This document shows positions 24,538 to 32,420 of a DNA stretch of 64,000 nucleotides, piece by piece. Under the pieces are notes generated by a model. It was given only the letters and a program-made list of their open reading frames with translations, was not told where the DNA came from and made no database searches. Each line of letters opens with the position of its first letter. Positions within the stretch are counted from its first letter, which is position 1. The stretch comes from CAZIVP01 sp964542915 (GTDB lineage: Bacteria > Calditrichota > Calditrichia > Calditrichales > Calditrichaceae): the NCBI GenBank assembly GCA_964542915.1, contig CAZIVP010000003.1:366084-430083 (forward strand). Reading direction: 5' to 3'. The translations under genes and the position numbers were made by a program.

Positions 24538-25896
24538 TTACGCCGGTTCTTTCACTGTTCGATCAATGTCTTCACCGATTGAATCATTCCAATCCAATTT
24601 AGTCAATAGCGGCGCCAAATCTTCGGAGTTCATTCTGAGCCTGGATAAACACGACTGTAATTGGTCGGTATTAAGCCGCTCCAGTTCATACCTTGTTTGA
24701 AAACGCGACATGAGCAGATCGGCCAGAAAAACGAGACAGGCGAGATCTTTATTATAATGCGCCTGTTCCGGGTTATGATGGCAGGCGATGGCCTCAGTTA
24801 AATTTTCCGGCAAGCTCCATTTTTCAGCCAGTCGTTGACCGATTTCCACATGATTAACACCAAACACATCTTTTTCCGTGCGGGTTAATGCTTCACCCCG
24901 TTCGAGTACGCGTCTGTAAAAGAGCGGGTAACTAGCCGCCATGTATTGGTCTAAAACCGCCTTACCGATATCGTGTAAGAGACCGGCCGTATAAGCAATC
25001 GTTGGGAGGGATCGCCCGGTCGTTTTTGAAAGCCGTTCGGCTAACGCCGCCGTCTTTAATGCATGATAATGCAAACCTCCGCGGCACAGAGAGTATCCGT
25101 TGCCATTATCTTTAAAAAAGAATTCGGTAAAGAGTGATAATATCAGGGTTAGGATTCTATTCTCGCCGAGATAAATCAGCGCTTCATCAATGTTATCGAC
25201 CTTCCTGCCGGGATTGATAAACGCGGAATTACACAGTCTTAATAGCTTTGCCGTTAGCACTTCATCGCTGCGAACTTTATCTGCTATTGTACCCATGCCG
25301 CTGACATTCCGGTTGATTAGTTCAATTACTTCAATAGCGATTTGTGGAATGGGCCGCACGCGTTCGATCGCCTGTTCGATTTCATGCGAGGATAGGGGCT
25401 TAGGGCGGCTTGGCCCCTTCCCGAAATTGTGCTTAATGCCCGGATCAACAGTATAACTCCAATCCTGCATATTAGCCATTAAAACATAGTTCAAATAACC
25501 GCCGGTTTCTTCGTGTTCAATCCGGATGCCGGTATCTTTCAACATTGTTCGAACCTTTTCCGCCGTTTTACCGCCAAGATTGAGCGTCAAATCCATCATG
25601 GAATCGCTGGCGAACAAACTGCCTCCCGCAATCACGGCCCGCATCTTTGCGGGACGGGCGCCGTAACGGTATAATTCGTCTAAAAAACGCGGTATTCCGC
25701 TGCTCGCGTAAAACTTCCGACGTTCCTCATCAATCATTTCCGGCGCTTCGGATAACAAAATATGAAAGAGGCCCCCCACATTTGCCTCGGTGTCGTAAAG
25801 ATACAACCCGACACAGGAACCAAGATAAGCACGAAAACGCCGATTTGCCCGCCGACTAATCTTATAGGAACCGGATTCAACAATCGTATGCGTCAT
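24538..25896 (-). CDS. CheD-HDOD fusion protein
   Basis: 452 residues. Residues 1-160 match CheD, the receptor glutamine deamidase: YLGSCVGLYLYD carries the catalytic Cys28, and GGLFHILLSE carries His45, with the same 17-residue spacing as CheD. Later CheD segments include RAVIAGGSLF and GIRIEHEETGG. The position of the third CheD active-site residue (Thr in TLGLGSC) is Arg22 here. Residues ~175-375 form an HDOD domain (VRPIPQIAIEVIELINRNVS; AKLLRLCNSAFINPG; TAGLLHDIGKAVLDQY; VNHVEIGQRLAEKWSLPENL). The ATG overlaps the upstream sigma-54 activator stop as ATGA. It probably ties chemoreceptor modification or signal sensing to flagellar gene control. The exact function is not known. Confidence 0.85.
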   Translation of the reverse strand: MTHTIVESGSYKISRRANRRFRAYLGSCVGLYLYDTEANVGGLFHILLSEAPEMIDEERRKFYASSGIPRFLDELYRYGARPAKMRAVIAGGSLFASDSMMDLTLNLGGKTAEKVRTMLKDTGIRIEHEETGGYLNYVLMANMQDWSYTVDPGIKHNFGKGPSRPKPLSSHEIEQAIERVRPIPQIAIEVIELINRNVSGMGTIADKVRSDEVLTAKLLRLCNSAFINPGRKVDNIDEALIYLGENRILTLILSLFTEFFFKDNGNGYSLCRGGLHYHALKTAALAERLSKTTGRSLPTIAYTAGLLHDIGKAVLDQYMAASYPLFYRRVLERGEALTRTEKDVFGVNHVEIGQRLAEKWSLPENLTEAIACHHNPEQAHYNKDLACLVFLADLLMSRFQTRYELERLNTDQLQSCLSRLRMNSEDLAPLLTKLDWNDSIGEDIDRTVKEPA

Positions 25897-27278
25897 GCCG
25901 GATGTTCCTCTTCGCCGTTTAAACCGCCGTTTTCCTGTTCAAACTGATTCAATTTATTACGTAAAGTCCGTACCGTTATGCCCAGTAAATCGGCGGCTTT
26001 GGTACGATGGTTGTTTGTTTTTTTAAGCGCATTATAAATCATTCTTTTCTCCATCTCTGCCAGAGGCAGAACGTGATCGGCCGCTTTTTCTTCCGTTTCT
26101 TGGTCGTTACCGATTGCTTCGAGTTTAAAATGAGCTGCGGTAATTTGTTCTTCCTTGGCTGAATATAAGATGGCGCGCTCTAAAACATGCTTTAATTGCC
26201 GGACATTTCCGGGCCAGTGATAATGGTGTAATTTATCCATGGCTTCCGGACTGATTGTTTTTTTGGAAAACTTATATTTCTTTCTGAAAACGTTGAGAAA
26301 GTGATCAATCAGAAGCGGAATATCTTTTTTGCGAGACCGCAGGGAAGGCACGTTTATCGGAAATACATTCAAGCGAAAAAAGAGATCTTCCCGAAATTTG
26401 CCCTCCCGTATTAAGGCATTCATATTACGATTGGAAGTCGCAATTATTCGAACATCAACAGGTATTTCCTGAGTGTTGCCAACCCGATAAACCTTCATTT
26501 CCTGCAAAACACGCAGAAGCTTTGCCTGCATATTAACGGGAATTTCACTGATTTCATCCAGAAGCAACGTACCGCCGTTGCATTCTTCAAAGATGCCCTT
26601 CTGACTGCGATAGGCACCGCTAAACGATCCTTTTTCGTGACCAAAAAGCGTACTTTCAAACAACGTTTCGGGAACGGCCGCGCAGTTGATTCTTAAAAAC
26701 GGTTCTCCGGCGCGATCGCTGCTTTCGTGTACGGCTTCGGCCACCAATTCTTTACCCGTGCCGCTTTCGCCGCCGATAAATATGGAAGCGTCGCTTTTGG
26801 CAACCAACGCCACATTGTCCAGGACTTCCCGTATAGCATCCGACTTTCCGATAATTTTATTTTCCAGATTCCGTTCAACCAGTTGGTTTCTTAGAGTCTG
26901 ATTTTCCTCTTCCAACTTTTTGTACTTGAAAAAGCGCTCCACCCGCGTTTCGATTTGGGAAATTGAAAAGGGCTTGGTAAGAAAGTCAAATGCGCCTTTC
27001 TTCATGGCTTCCACAGCGGTATCAATGGTGCCATACGCCGTTATAACCATGAATCCGGTGTCTTTATTAATCTCTTTAACTTTGTCGATTAACTCGATGC
27101 CTTTTATACCCGGCATCATAATATCGGTTATTACAAGTGGATACGATTCCTTTTTGATAAACTCCAGAGCTTTCATACCCGTTTCTGCGACGGTAACCGC
27201 ATAACCGGCATCTTCCAGTGAACTCTTTAACACATAACGAAGGCTTTCATCATCCTCAACCACTAAAATACGTTGCAT
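25893..27278 (-). CDS. NtrC/FlrC-type sigma-54-dependent response regulator
   Basis: 461 residues. Receiver domain 1-120 with phospho-acceptor Asp52 (LVITDIMMPG) and Lys in LTKPFS. AAA+ domain ~140-375 with Walker A GESGTGKE (170-177) and Walker B GGTLLLDEIS. The sigma-54 contact loop reads GSFSGA at 217-222 instead of the near-universal GAFTGA. Fis-type HTH at the C-terminus: TKAADLLGITVRTLRNKLNQ, closest in style to FlrC/FleR flagellar activators. AAGGAAG precedes the ATG. It is the likely activator for the sigma-54-like promoters before cheY, flgB and fliP. No histidine kinase gene accompanies it in the window. Confidence 0.9.
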   Translation of the reverse strand: MQRILVVEDDESLRYVLKSSLEDAGYAVTVAETGMKALEFIKKESYPLVITDIMMPGIKGIELIDKVKEINKDTGFMVITAYGTIDTAVEAMKKGAFDFLTKPFSISQIETRVERFFKYKKLEEENQTLRNQLVERNLENKIIGKSDAIREVLDNVALVAKSDASIFIGGESGTGKELVAEAVHESSDRAGEPFLRINCAAVPETLFESTLFGHEKGSFSGAYRSQKGIFEECNGGTLLLDEISEIPVNMQAKLLRVLQEMKVYRVGNTQEIPVDVRIIATSNRNMNALIREGKFREDLFFRLNVFPINVPSLRSRKKDIPLLIDHFLNVFRKKYKFSKKTISPEAMDKLHHYHWPGNVRQLKHVLERAILYSAKEEQITAAHFKLEAIGNDQETEEKAADHVLPLAEMEKRMIYNALKKTNNHRTKAADLLGITVRTLRNKLNQFEQENGGLNGEEEHPA

Positions 27279-27707
27279 AATGTAACTTCCTTAAAAATCA
27301 TCATCCTTGGCTCCGTTTCGAAATATATGTTGTTCCTGTTCTAAATTCTTTATTCTTAAGTAACTGCCACTCATTAATGTTTGTCCCGATGCGACGCAAT
27401 AGCGCTGAAATTTCCTTTTCACCTTGTAATAAATGTATAAATTTAGGGCGGGTTTATATATGAGCTATCCGTACCGGTCTTTTGGATTACAATCATACTT
27501 GATCGTGTTTTAAAGTCCATTTTAATTTTGTGATTTTATAAGGATAAATGTATCGTCTCACTGAACGACATCCATCTTAAACGTTGATACATTCGCTTTT
27601 AAGCAACGCCTGGTAAACTCTTTCATGCGGCCTTACAGTAATTATTTTATATCGTCTTTTGCATAAAAAAACTTTAGTCGAATCAACCCAAAAGTATATT
27701 AATATCT
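27279..27707. other. 429-base intergenic region upstream of the sigma-54 activator
   Basis: A long gap for this compact region. On the minus strand a sigma-28-like element occurs at 27649-27676 (TAAAGTTT, then GACGATAT, spacing 16 between TAAA and GACGATAT). Short open frames follow: a 43-codon one from GTG 27422 to stop 27291-27293, ending LRIKNLEQEQHIFRNGAK, and an overlapping frame reading LLQGEKEISALLRRIG. None has a convincing ribosome-binding site. It could be a long regulated leader, a small RNA, or remains of a lost gene such as a sensor kinase. Confidence 0.35.
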
Positions 27708-28292
27708 CTATTTTGTGTGCCGCTTGTATGAGTTGAGCGCCGACTGGTCACTAACATGGGCCGTATTTACTTTTTTTACCGTACTCAGGCGATTCTCTTT
27801 GTCCGGAATGCTTTCTTCGTCGAGTATTTGGCGCAGCTCCTCATTCTCTTTTTTTAATTCATCTATTTCTGTTTTTAAGCTCCGGTTTTCTCTCAAAAGT
27901 GCTTGTTCTCTCTGGGCGCGTTCAAAAAGCGAAATGATCTGATCGATCCGGAAAGGTTTGATCATATAATGAAAAGCATATTGGCGCATGGCCTCAACTG
28001 CTCTGCTCAAATTATGGTATCCGGTCATGATAATTACGATAGGATCATGCTCTGTTGCGCGCAGATTGTTGCCCAGGTCCACACCGTCTAATTCGTTATC
28101 CCCCAAATCGAGGTCCAGTAACGCCAAATGAATCGATACCATGTTAATAAATTCAAGAGCCTGTTTCGCATTACCTGCTGCCAATACTTCAAAGCCATAA
28201 TCAATCAATCCTTCGCAGATCATCTCCAGCACCAGCGGATCATCATCGACCACAAGAATACGCTCGTTCGGTGTTTTGTTATTTTTTTTCAT
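27708..28292 (-). CDS. Response regulator: receiver plus coiled coil
   Basis: 194 residues from ATG 28292 (GTG 28301 is an alternative). Receiver domain 10-125: acidic triad DDD at 16-18, phospho-acceptor Asp60 in LALLDLDLGD, Thr/Ser in IIMTGY, Lys in MIKPFR. A heptad-rich helix follows (EQALLRENRSLKTEIDELKK), then a polar tail of ~40 residues with no recognised domain. There is no DNA-binding or enzymatic output, so it may act through coiled-coil partnering. It is the last gene of the cheY unit, 21 bases after the GAF gene, suggesting the two work together. Confidence 0.8.
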   Translation of the reverse strand: MKKNNKTPNERILVVDDDPLVLEMICEGLIDYGFEVLAAGNAKQALEFINMVSIHLALLDLDLGDNELDGVDLGNNLRATEHDPIVIIMTGYHNLSRAVEAMRQYAFHYMIKPFRIDQIISLFERAQREQALLRENRSLKTEIDELKKENEELRQILDEESIPDKENRLSTVKKVNTAHVSDQSALNSYKRHTK

Positions 28293-28322
28293 CAAACACA
28301 CACCAGTTATAATGACTAAGTA

Positions 28323-29312
28323 TTAATCCTTTAATGAATTTTCATTGATCAGATTTAACCAGAGACTGTTGATAATCTCCCAGGAGGTATTACCTGCCTG
28401 TGGATAACCGGTACACACATATTGAGGCTTGAACACATCCCGGTAATTCTCCATATGTTCGATCGTCTCTTTTAGCGATTTACACAGTGTTTCAGCTTTC
28501 AATATGTCCGTATTGGGGAAAATAAAGAATGCCGTATCGAGCGTGAGCCACAACACATTGATCTCGTCGGTTAATACCTTTGTGAATGCATTTTGATATG
28601 CTCGGACCGCTTCGTTCAACATAAACACATCCTGAAAACTGTTAACAAATTGTATTCGAAATATAGCAAAGGATATCGGCGAGAGGACAAGTTTGGCCTC
28701 GTGCATTCGGTCTTTTATGATTTTACTGATTATGTTTTCAAAATTATTCTCTCGCTTGCCCTTATCTTTAAAAATATAAAATAAAGGCGCAATGGCTTTG
28801 GCGAAAATCTGTAGTACATCGCCGGAACCAGCATGCGATGCCCTTTCAACATCATAATCGGGCAGTAAAAAATATGCCAGTGTCCGTTCCTGGAAACAGA
28901 TCGGGAGCAATACAATTCGTTCATTGATATCCGGCGTAAGGATACGGCGCTTCTCCAACTGAATCCCGCCTTCCCGTATCGGCAAGCAAATAAAATCATC
29001 TTCACAATCATATTGATTACCGCTCACTTCCATCGCGCTGAATGTCATGGACTGTTTTAAGGATTCAGGCAAATTGCGTTCTCTTAAAATGCGGAATTGT
29101 TCCTGATCGTCGCTGTGCATTATACCGACACTGTAAAGCTGCAGATATTCGCTACAGGTATCTAAAATCATTTCGAGAATAGCGTTAAAATCCCGAACTT
29201 CGTAAAGAATAGCGATGATGTCGTAAATGGTTTTTAAGCGATCTTCCGGGAAATTACCATTGTCGCCGATCGATTGTGTTGTATCCGCATTCTCATGCAC
29301 CATTGACTGCAT
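28323..29312 (-). CDS. GAF-domain protein with degenerate GGDEF-like C-terminus
   Basis: 329 residues. Residues ~25-195 fit a GAF sensory domain, opening RLKTIYDIIAILYEVRDFNA and LEMILDTCSEYLQLYSVGIM. Residues ~205-320 have the strand/helix order of a GGDEF domain (ISFAIFRIQFVNSF; helix; VLWLTLDTAFFIFPNTDILK; AETLCKSLKETIEHM). However, the GGDEF signature strand is replaced by TLDTAFFIFP, so cyclic-di-GMP synthesis is excluded if the fold is right. AGGAGGATCC lies directly before the ATG. It probably is a ligand-sensing or scaffold protein in the motility unit; the ligand is unknown. Confidence 0.7.
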   Translation of the reverse strand: MQSMVHENADTTQSIGDNGNFPEDRLKTIYDIIAILYEVRDFNAILEMILDTCSEYLQLYSVGIMHSDDQEQFRILRERNLPESLKQSMTFSAMEVSGNQYDCEDDFICLPIREGGIQLEKRRILTPDINERIVLLPICFQERTLAYFLLPDYDVERASHAGSGDVLQIFAKAIAPLFYIFKDKGKRENNFENIISKIIKDRMHEAKLVLSPISFAIFRIQFVNSFQDVFMLNEAVRAYQNAFTKVLTDEINVLWLTLDTAFFIFPNTDILKAETLCKSLKETIEHMENYRDVFKPQYVCTGYPQAGNTSWEIINSLWLNLINENSLKD

Positions 29313-29322
29313 GGATCCTCCT

Positions 29323-30747
29323 TTATTGATTCTCTTCTAAGGGTATAAAGATATCATAATTGTCGTCGTCCATACCCAGTAACGATTCCATGATGATTTC
29401 ATTTTTAAACCGGTACAGTTTAACATTTTCGTAGATTTTATCTGTAAAATAGTTTGATCCGTTGATATCGATGCCCACGTTTGCAAACAGTTTACCAAAA
29501 ATTCTAATCTCGCGCTGAAAGGCCTGTTTGGCGTTTTCTTTCTGAATGTCCATTTCATCGCGTTCAATGCTTTCAATTTTTTGTTTAATGCGATTTATTT
29601 CCGACGCCAGATGATCTTTTTCATCCTGCTTCGCCGAAGACACCTGGCTGCTGCGTTTTTGCAACAGAGCTAAAAAAGAAATACGCTTTTGCAGGGAGGA
29701 CAATCTAAGTTTTAATTCCGCTTTCTGTTTGTTTAACTGCCATAAACGCGTTTGATTGTCATTCTCGCTCTGATTGCGAAGTTTCAACTCCGTATGGATA
29801 CTGCGGGCGGAGCCGACATCGCGGGCGATGATCCCTTTTTCAGCCGTAATGGTCCCGCCTCGTATCAGGCCCTCCTTCTTCAGAACCTCCACTTTGCCGC
29901 CGCAGGTAACCGTACTGTTAAACGCATAGTGTTCGATAATGATATTGTGACGCGCGCTTAAAACAGCATCCTGAACGAAACCGCAGTACACATTGCCGCC
30001 GGATAAAACTTTACAACGATTCTTGCCGATAATGCCGCATTGAATGGAGATATCTCCCTCCTGAGAGTACAGATGCGCAGCCTCTACATTCCCTTTAATA
30101 AAAATATTCCCGGACGCCTCCACCTGAAATCCGGACCTTACATCACCTTCAACCACAACCGGGCCGTCAAATTTGATATGTCCGGTGCTGTAATCCACAT
30201 CGCCTTTGACATGGAAAAGATCATAGATGTGGAGTCTGCCATCCTCATAAAATGCATAGCCATCCTTTGCCGCCATAAGCTGTAGCCCATCGGACGATAT
30301 CCGTGTATTTTCACCAGCAGGAAGATAAACGGACGGCAAAAGTTTTTGGCCGAACACATTTTTTCCGATATTCACGGATTCCGGCCCGATTGAAATCAGT
30401 AATTGGTCTTTCTTCACATTTTCGAAAACATCGATCCGTTTGAAGTCGGCCCGATCAAATTCCGTTATATGCGGTTTTTTTGAAAAATTCGTATTTGTAT
30501 GCCATTGTAAATTTGGCGTGGCATTATGGTTAATATCGTCGCCGCGAGCGACCTCTACGCTTTGAACATTTTGTTTTGTTCGCGCCAATCGCTCCAGCGT
30601 TTGGTACTTTATACCATATTGCACGCCGGCGGAACGCAAAGCATTTTCCATATCCGAAACGCCTGGAAAGTTCCCGCGCGACGCCGTGATCGTCATATAC
30701 GCTTTGGTTGTATCCTTCGAAATCTCGACCTTGATCGCTTGTTCCAT
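29323..30747 (-). CDS. FapA/DUF342 family protein
   Basis: 474 residues. N-terminal domain with ITASRGNFPGVSDMENAL, then a right-handed beta-helix region with repeated Gly-rich turns (VVVEGDVRSGFQVEASGNIF; GNVEAAHLYSQEGDISIQCG; RCKVLSGGNVYCGFVQDAVL; GGKVEVLKKEGLIRGGTITA). A coiled-coil stretch occurs at ~330-400. This is the flagellar assembly protein A (DUF342) family, found in flagellar and chemotaxis operons and linked by others to cell-shape or flagellation control. The C-terminus (~420-474) is unassigned. Ribosome-binding site is weak. Confidence 0.85.
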   Translation of the reverse strand: MEQAIKVEISKDTTKAYMTITASRGNFPGVSDMENALRSAGVQYGIKYQTLERLARTKQNVQSVEVARGDDINHNATPNLQWHTNTNFSKKPHITEFDRADFKRIDVFENVKKDQLLISIGPESVNIGKNVFGQKLLPSVYLPAGENTRISSDGLQLMAAKDGYAFYEDGRLHIYDLFHVKGDVDYSTGHIKFDGPVVVEGDVRSGFQVEASGNIFIKGNVEAAHLYSQEGDISIQCGIIGKNRCKVLSGGNVYCGFVQDAVLSARHNIIIEHYAFNSTVTCGGKVEVLKKEGLIRGGTITAEKGIIARDVGSARSIHTELKLRNQSENDNQTRLWQLNKQKAELKLRLSSLQKRISFLALLQKRSSQVSSAKQDEKDHLASEINRIKQKIESIERDEMDIQKENAKQAFQREIRIFGKLFANVGIDINGSNYFTDKIYENVKLYRFKNEIIMESLLGMDDDNYDIFIPLEENQ

Positions 30748-30779
30748 AGGGGCATCACTTTTGTTTAAATTTTTCCTAT

Positions 30780-31037
30780 CTATTCATATTCGAATTGAAC
30801 TTCTATTTTTTCACCGCAACCACAATGAACGACCACGCCCACGATCGTATCGTTCTCTTTGATGGGTTCAACCTGCGCGGGTTGACCGTGAAAAAATTGA
30901 TTTTGGGGTTCGATTTTTCGTTTTTGCCCGACCTTGACGGAATGGTTTTTTATGATGGAGGAGCCTTTGGTCTGCTGCTTTCGCTTGGTTAGTAAATGGC
31001 CGTTTTTGTCCTCGATAAATGAACTTTCCTTAGACAT
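30780..31037 (-). CDS. Unknown small protein with C-terminal Cys-Gly-Cys motif
   Basis: 85 residues. The first ~55 are basic and polar (Lys, Gln, Ser), with no membrane helix. The last ~30 form an ordered end, ENDTIVGVVVHCGCGEKIEV followed by QFEYE. His-Cys-Gly-Cys suggests metal binding or a compact beta-hairpin. GAGGATTT precedes the ATG. It lies between cheZ and fapA. I do not recognise a characterised family; similar tails in other flagellar operons are a recollection, not verified. Confidence 0.6.
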   Translation of the reverse strand: MSKESSFIEDKNGHLLTKRKQQTKGSSIIKNHSVKVGQKRKIEPQNQFFHGQPAQVEPIKENDTIVGVVVHCGCGEKIEVQFEYE

Positions 31038-31043
31038 AAATCC

Positions 31044-31685
31044 TCATTCTTTAAATAATTGATCAATTTTTTCCTGCGAAATTCCGGTACGATGTATATT
31101 ATCTTCCATGCTTTGATCAAAATATGGCTTGTTTTTGTTTTCGAAGGACATTTTCAAATCCTGCCGAATGGCATCAATTATCTCATTACCCAGTTCGGAG
31201 TTGGCCTTGACCTTCATAATAGACTTAAAAAGTATAAGAAATCGATTGTAAATGGCCTGTAAAATTTTATTTACATGGGCCAACTGCTGAGCTGTTATAT
31301 CTTGAAATTGAAAAGCATAGACGATTTCCGTAGCTTGCTCCTGAACGCTGGCGGCTAACACTTTAGCGTTTTTCATTCTGGTTTGGCTATTGAGTACCAC
31401 CTGTAATTGTTCCAACTCAGCAACCATTTTGTCTAATTTATCCAACACTTCATGGGTCGCCGTTTCCGTCGTTTTAGACACCTCATTAATATGTTCAGTA
31501 GCTGAAGGTATTTTATTCGAACTGTCGGTCATAACGACGTTTGCCTCTATCATCAGCGGTATAATGTCTTTAATGAAATGGAACATATCACTGAGCAGCG
31601 GCAATAAATCGTCCGACTGTTTGAGCGAAGAGCGAAGGTGTTCGATTTTATCAATGACTTCATCAATCGATTTAGGTTTATTCAT
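31044..31685 (-). CDS. cheZ: CheZ, CheY-P phosphatase
   Basis: 213 residues, mostly helical. The catalytic helix reads AFQFQDITAQQLAHVN with Asp129 and Gln133, i/i+4 apart as Asp143/Gln147 in E. coli CheZ. The C-terminal peptide GISQEKIDQLFKE matches the CheY-binding end and resembles the FliM N-terminal peptide. It removes phosphate from CheY-P. Six bases separate it from the downstream small gene, and cheY lies immediately upstream. Confidence 0.9.
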   Translation of the reverse strand: MNKPKSIDEVIDKIEHLRSSLKQSDDLLPLLSDMFHFIKDIIPLMIEANVVMTDSSNKIPSATEHINEVSKTTETATHEVLDKLDKMVAELEQLQVVLNSQTRMKNAKVLAASVQEQATEIVYAFQFQDITAQQLAHVNKILQAIYNRFLILFKSIMKVKANSELGNEIIDAIRQDLKMSFENKNKPYFDQSMEDNIHRTGISQEKIDQLFKE

Positions 31686-31704
31686 GCCATGACCTTTTTT
31701 ATCC

Positions 31705-32079
31705 TCAGGCGTTGAGTAAATCGGTAATCTTCTTTTTAAGAACTTCCGGCGTGAATGGCTTAACGATATATCCGTTTACGCCGGTTTGAATGGCTGTCAT
31801 CACATCATCTTCCATGCCCCGTGTCGTGATCATCAGAATTGGAATCTCTTTGTATTTATCTTGTTCGCGCAGATGTTGCACAAATTCCTGGCCGTTCATT
31901 TCCGGCATATTCCAGTCGGTTAGGATCATATCAAAATCTTCCTGCGAAATTTTCTCAAGAGCATCGACGCCATGCTCGGCTTCTTTGAAATTGGTAATGC
32001 CAATACGTTTGAGGGAATTCGAAATAATTCGGCGCATGGTGGGGGAATCTTCGATGAATAATACTTTTTTGTTCTCCAT
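31705..32079 (-). CDS. cheY: CheY chemotaxis response regulator
   Basis: 124 residues from ATG 32079, supported by AGGAG ten bases upstream; an in-frame codon at 32100 lacks this. Acidic residues Glu10-Asp11, phospho-acceptor Asp55 followed by Trp-Asn-Met-Pro as in E. coli, Thr in LMITTRG and Lys in IVKPFT are all present. It is a stand-alone receiver that binds FliM when phosphorylated. First gene of its unit, 36 bases or so behind a sigma-54-like promoter start. Confidence 0.95.
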   Translation of the reverse strand: MENKKVLFIEDSPTMRRIISNSLKRIGITNFKEAEHGVDALEKISQEDFDMILTDWNMPEMNGQEFVQHLREQDKYKEIPILMITTRGMEDDVMTAIQTGVNGYIVKPFTPEVLKKKITDLLNA

Positions 32080-32125
32080 AATGCGGCTTCTCCTAAGCAT
32101 TCGGAATTAATGTTGAAATGGGATA

Positions 32126-32142
32126 AACAATAAATATGCCAA
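32126..32142 (-). promoter_or_regulatory. Sigma-54-type promoter upstream of cheY
   Basis: The minus strand reads TTGGCATATTTATTGTT: TGGCAT at -24 and TTGT at -12 with exact GG-N10-GT spacing. It lies about 47 bases before the cheY ATG. It shares the GT variant with the fliP and flgB sites. Confidence 0.5.
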
Positions 32143-32420
32143 TCCGCTTATCATTAAAAGGCGTTATAGAAGAAGCGTTTAATGACCATAATTTCAACGC
32201 ATTACAGCTTATTATCTTTGAGTCGCTTTAAAGCTGTTTAAAAAAGTATGCTATAGGTCCTATGCGAGCAGGAAATTTTTTCCGCTTTGAACGGAAATAA
32301 CCGTAAGCCTTGCCGTTAAAACAACTAATGGAAGTAGGTACAAAGAATTAAAGGAGGAGGCGTTTTTTAATAACAGAATTCACAATATACTATCGTATAA
32401 TTATTGATAGAAACCGGTAG
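32143..32420. other. Gap between rplQ terminator and cheY promoter
   Basis: AT-rich sequence marking the boundary between the translation region and the motility region. It would hold any enhancer sites for the cheY sigma-54 promoter. I see no gene, RNA or clear repeat in it. Confidence 0.5.

Noticed and set aside
32160..32260. Sigma-28-like element (TAAA ... GATAA) upstream of cheY
   Set aside because: The spacing between TAAA and GATAA is two bases too long, and the -10 lacks GCC; the sigma-54-like site is a better match.
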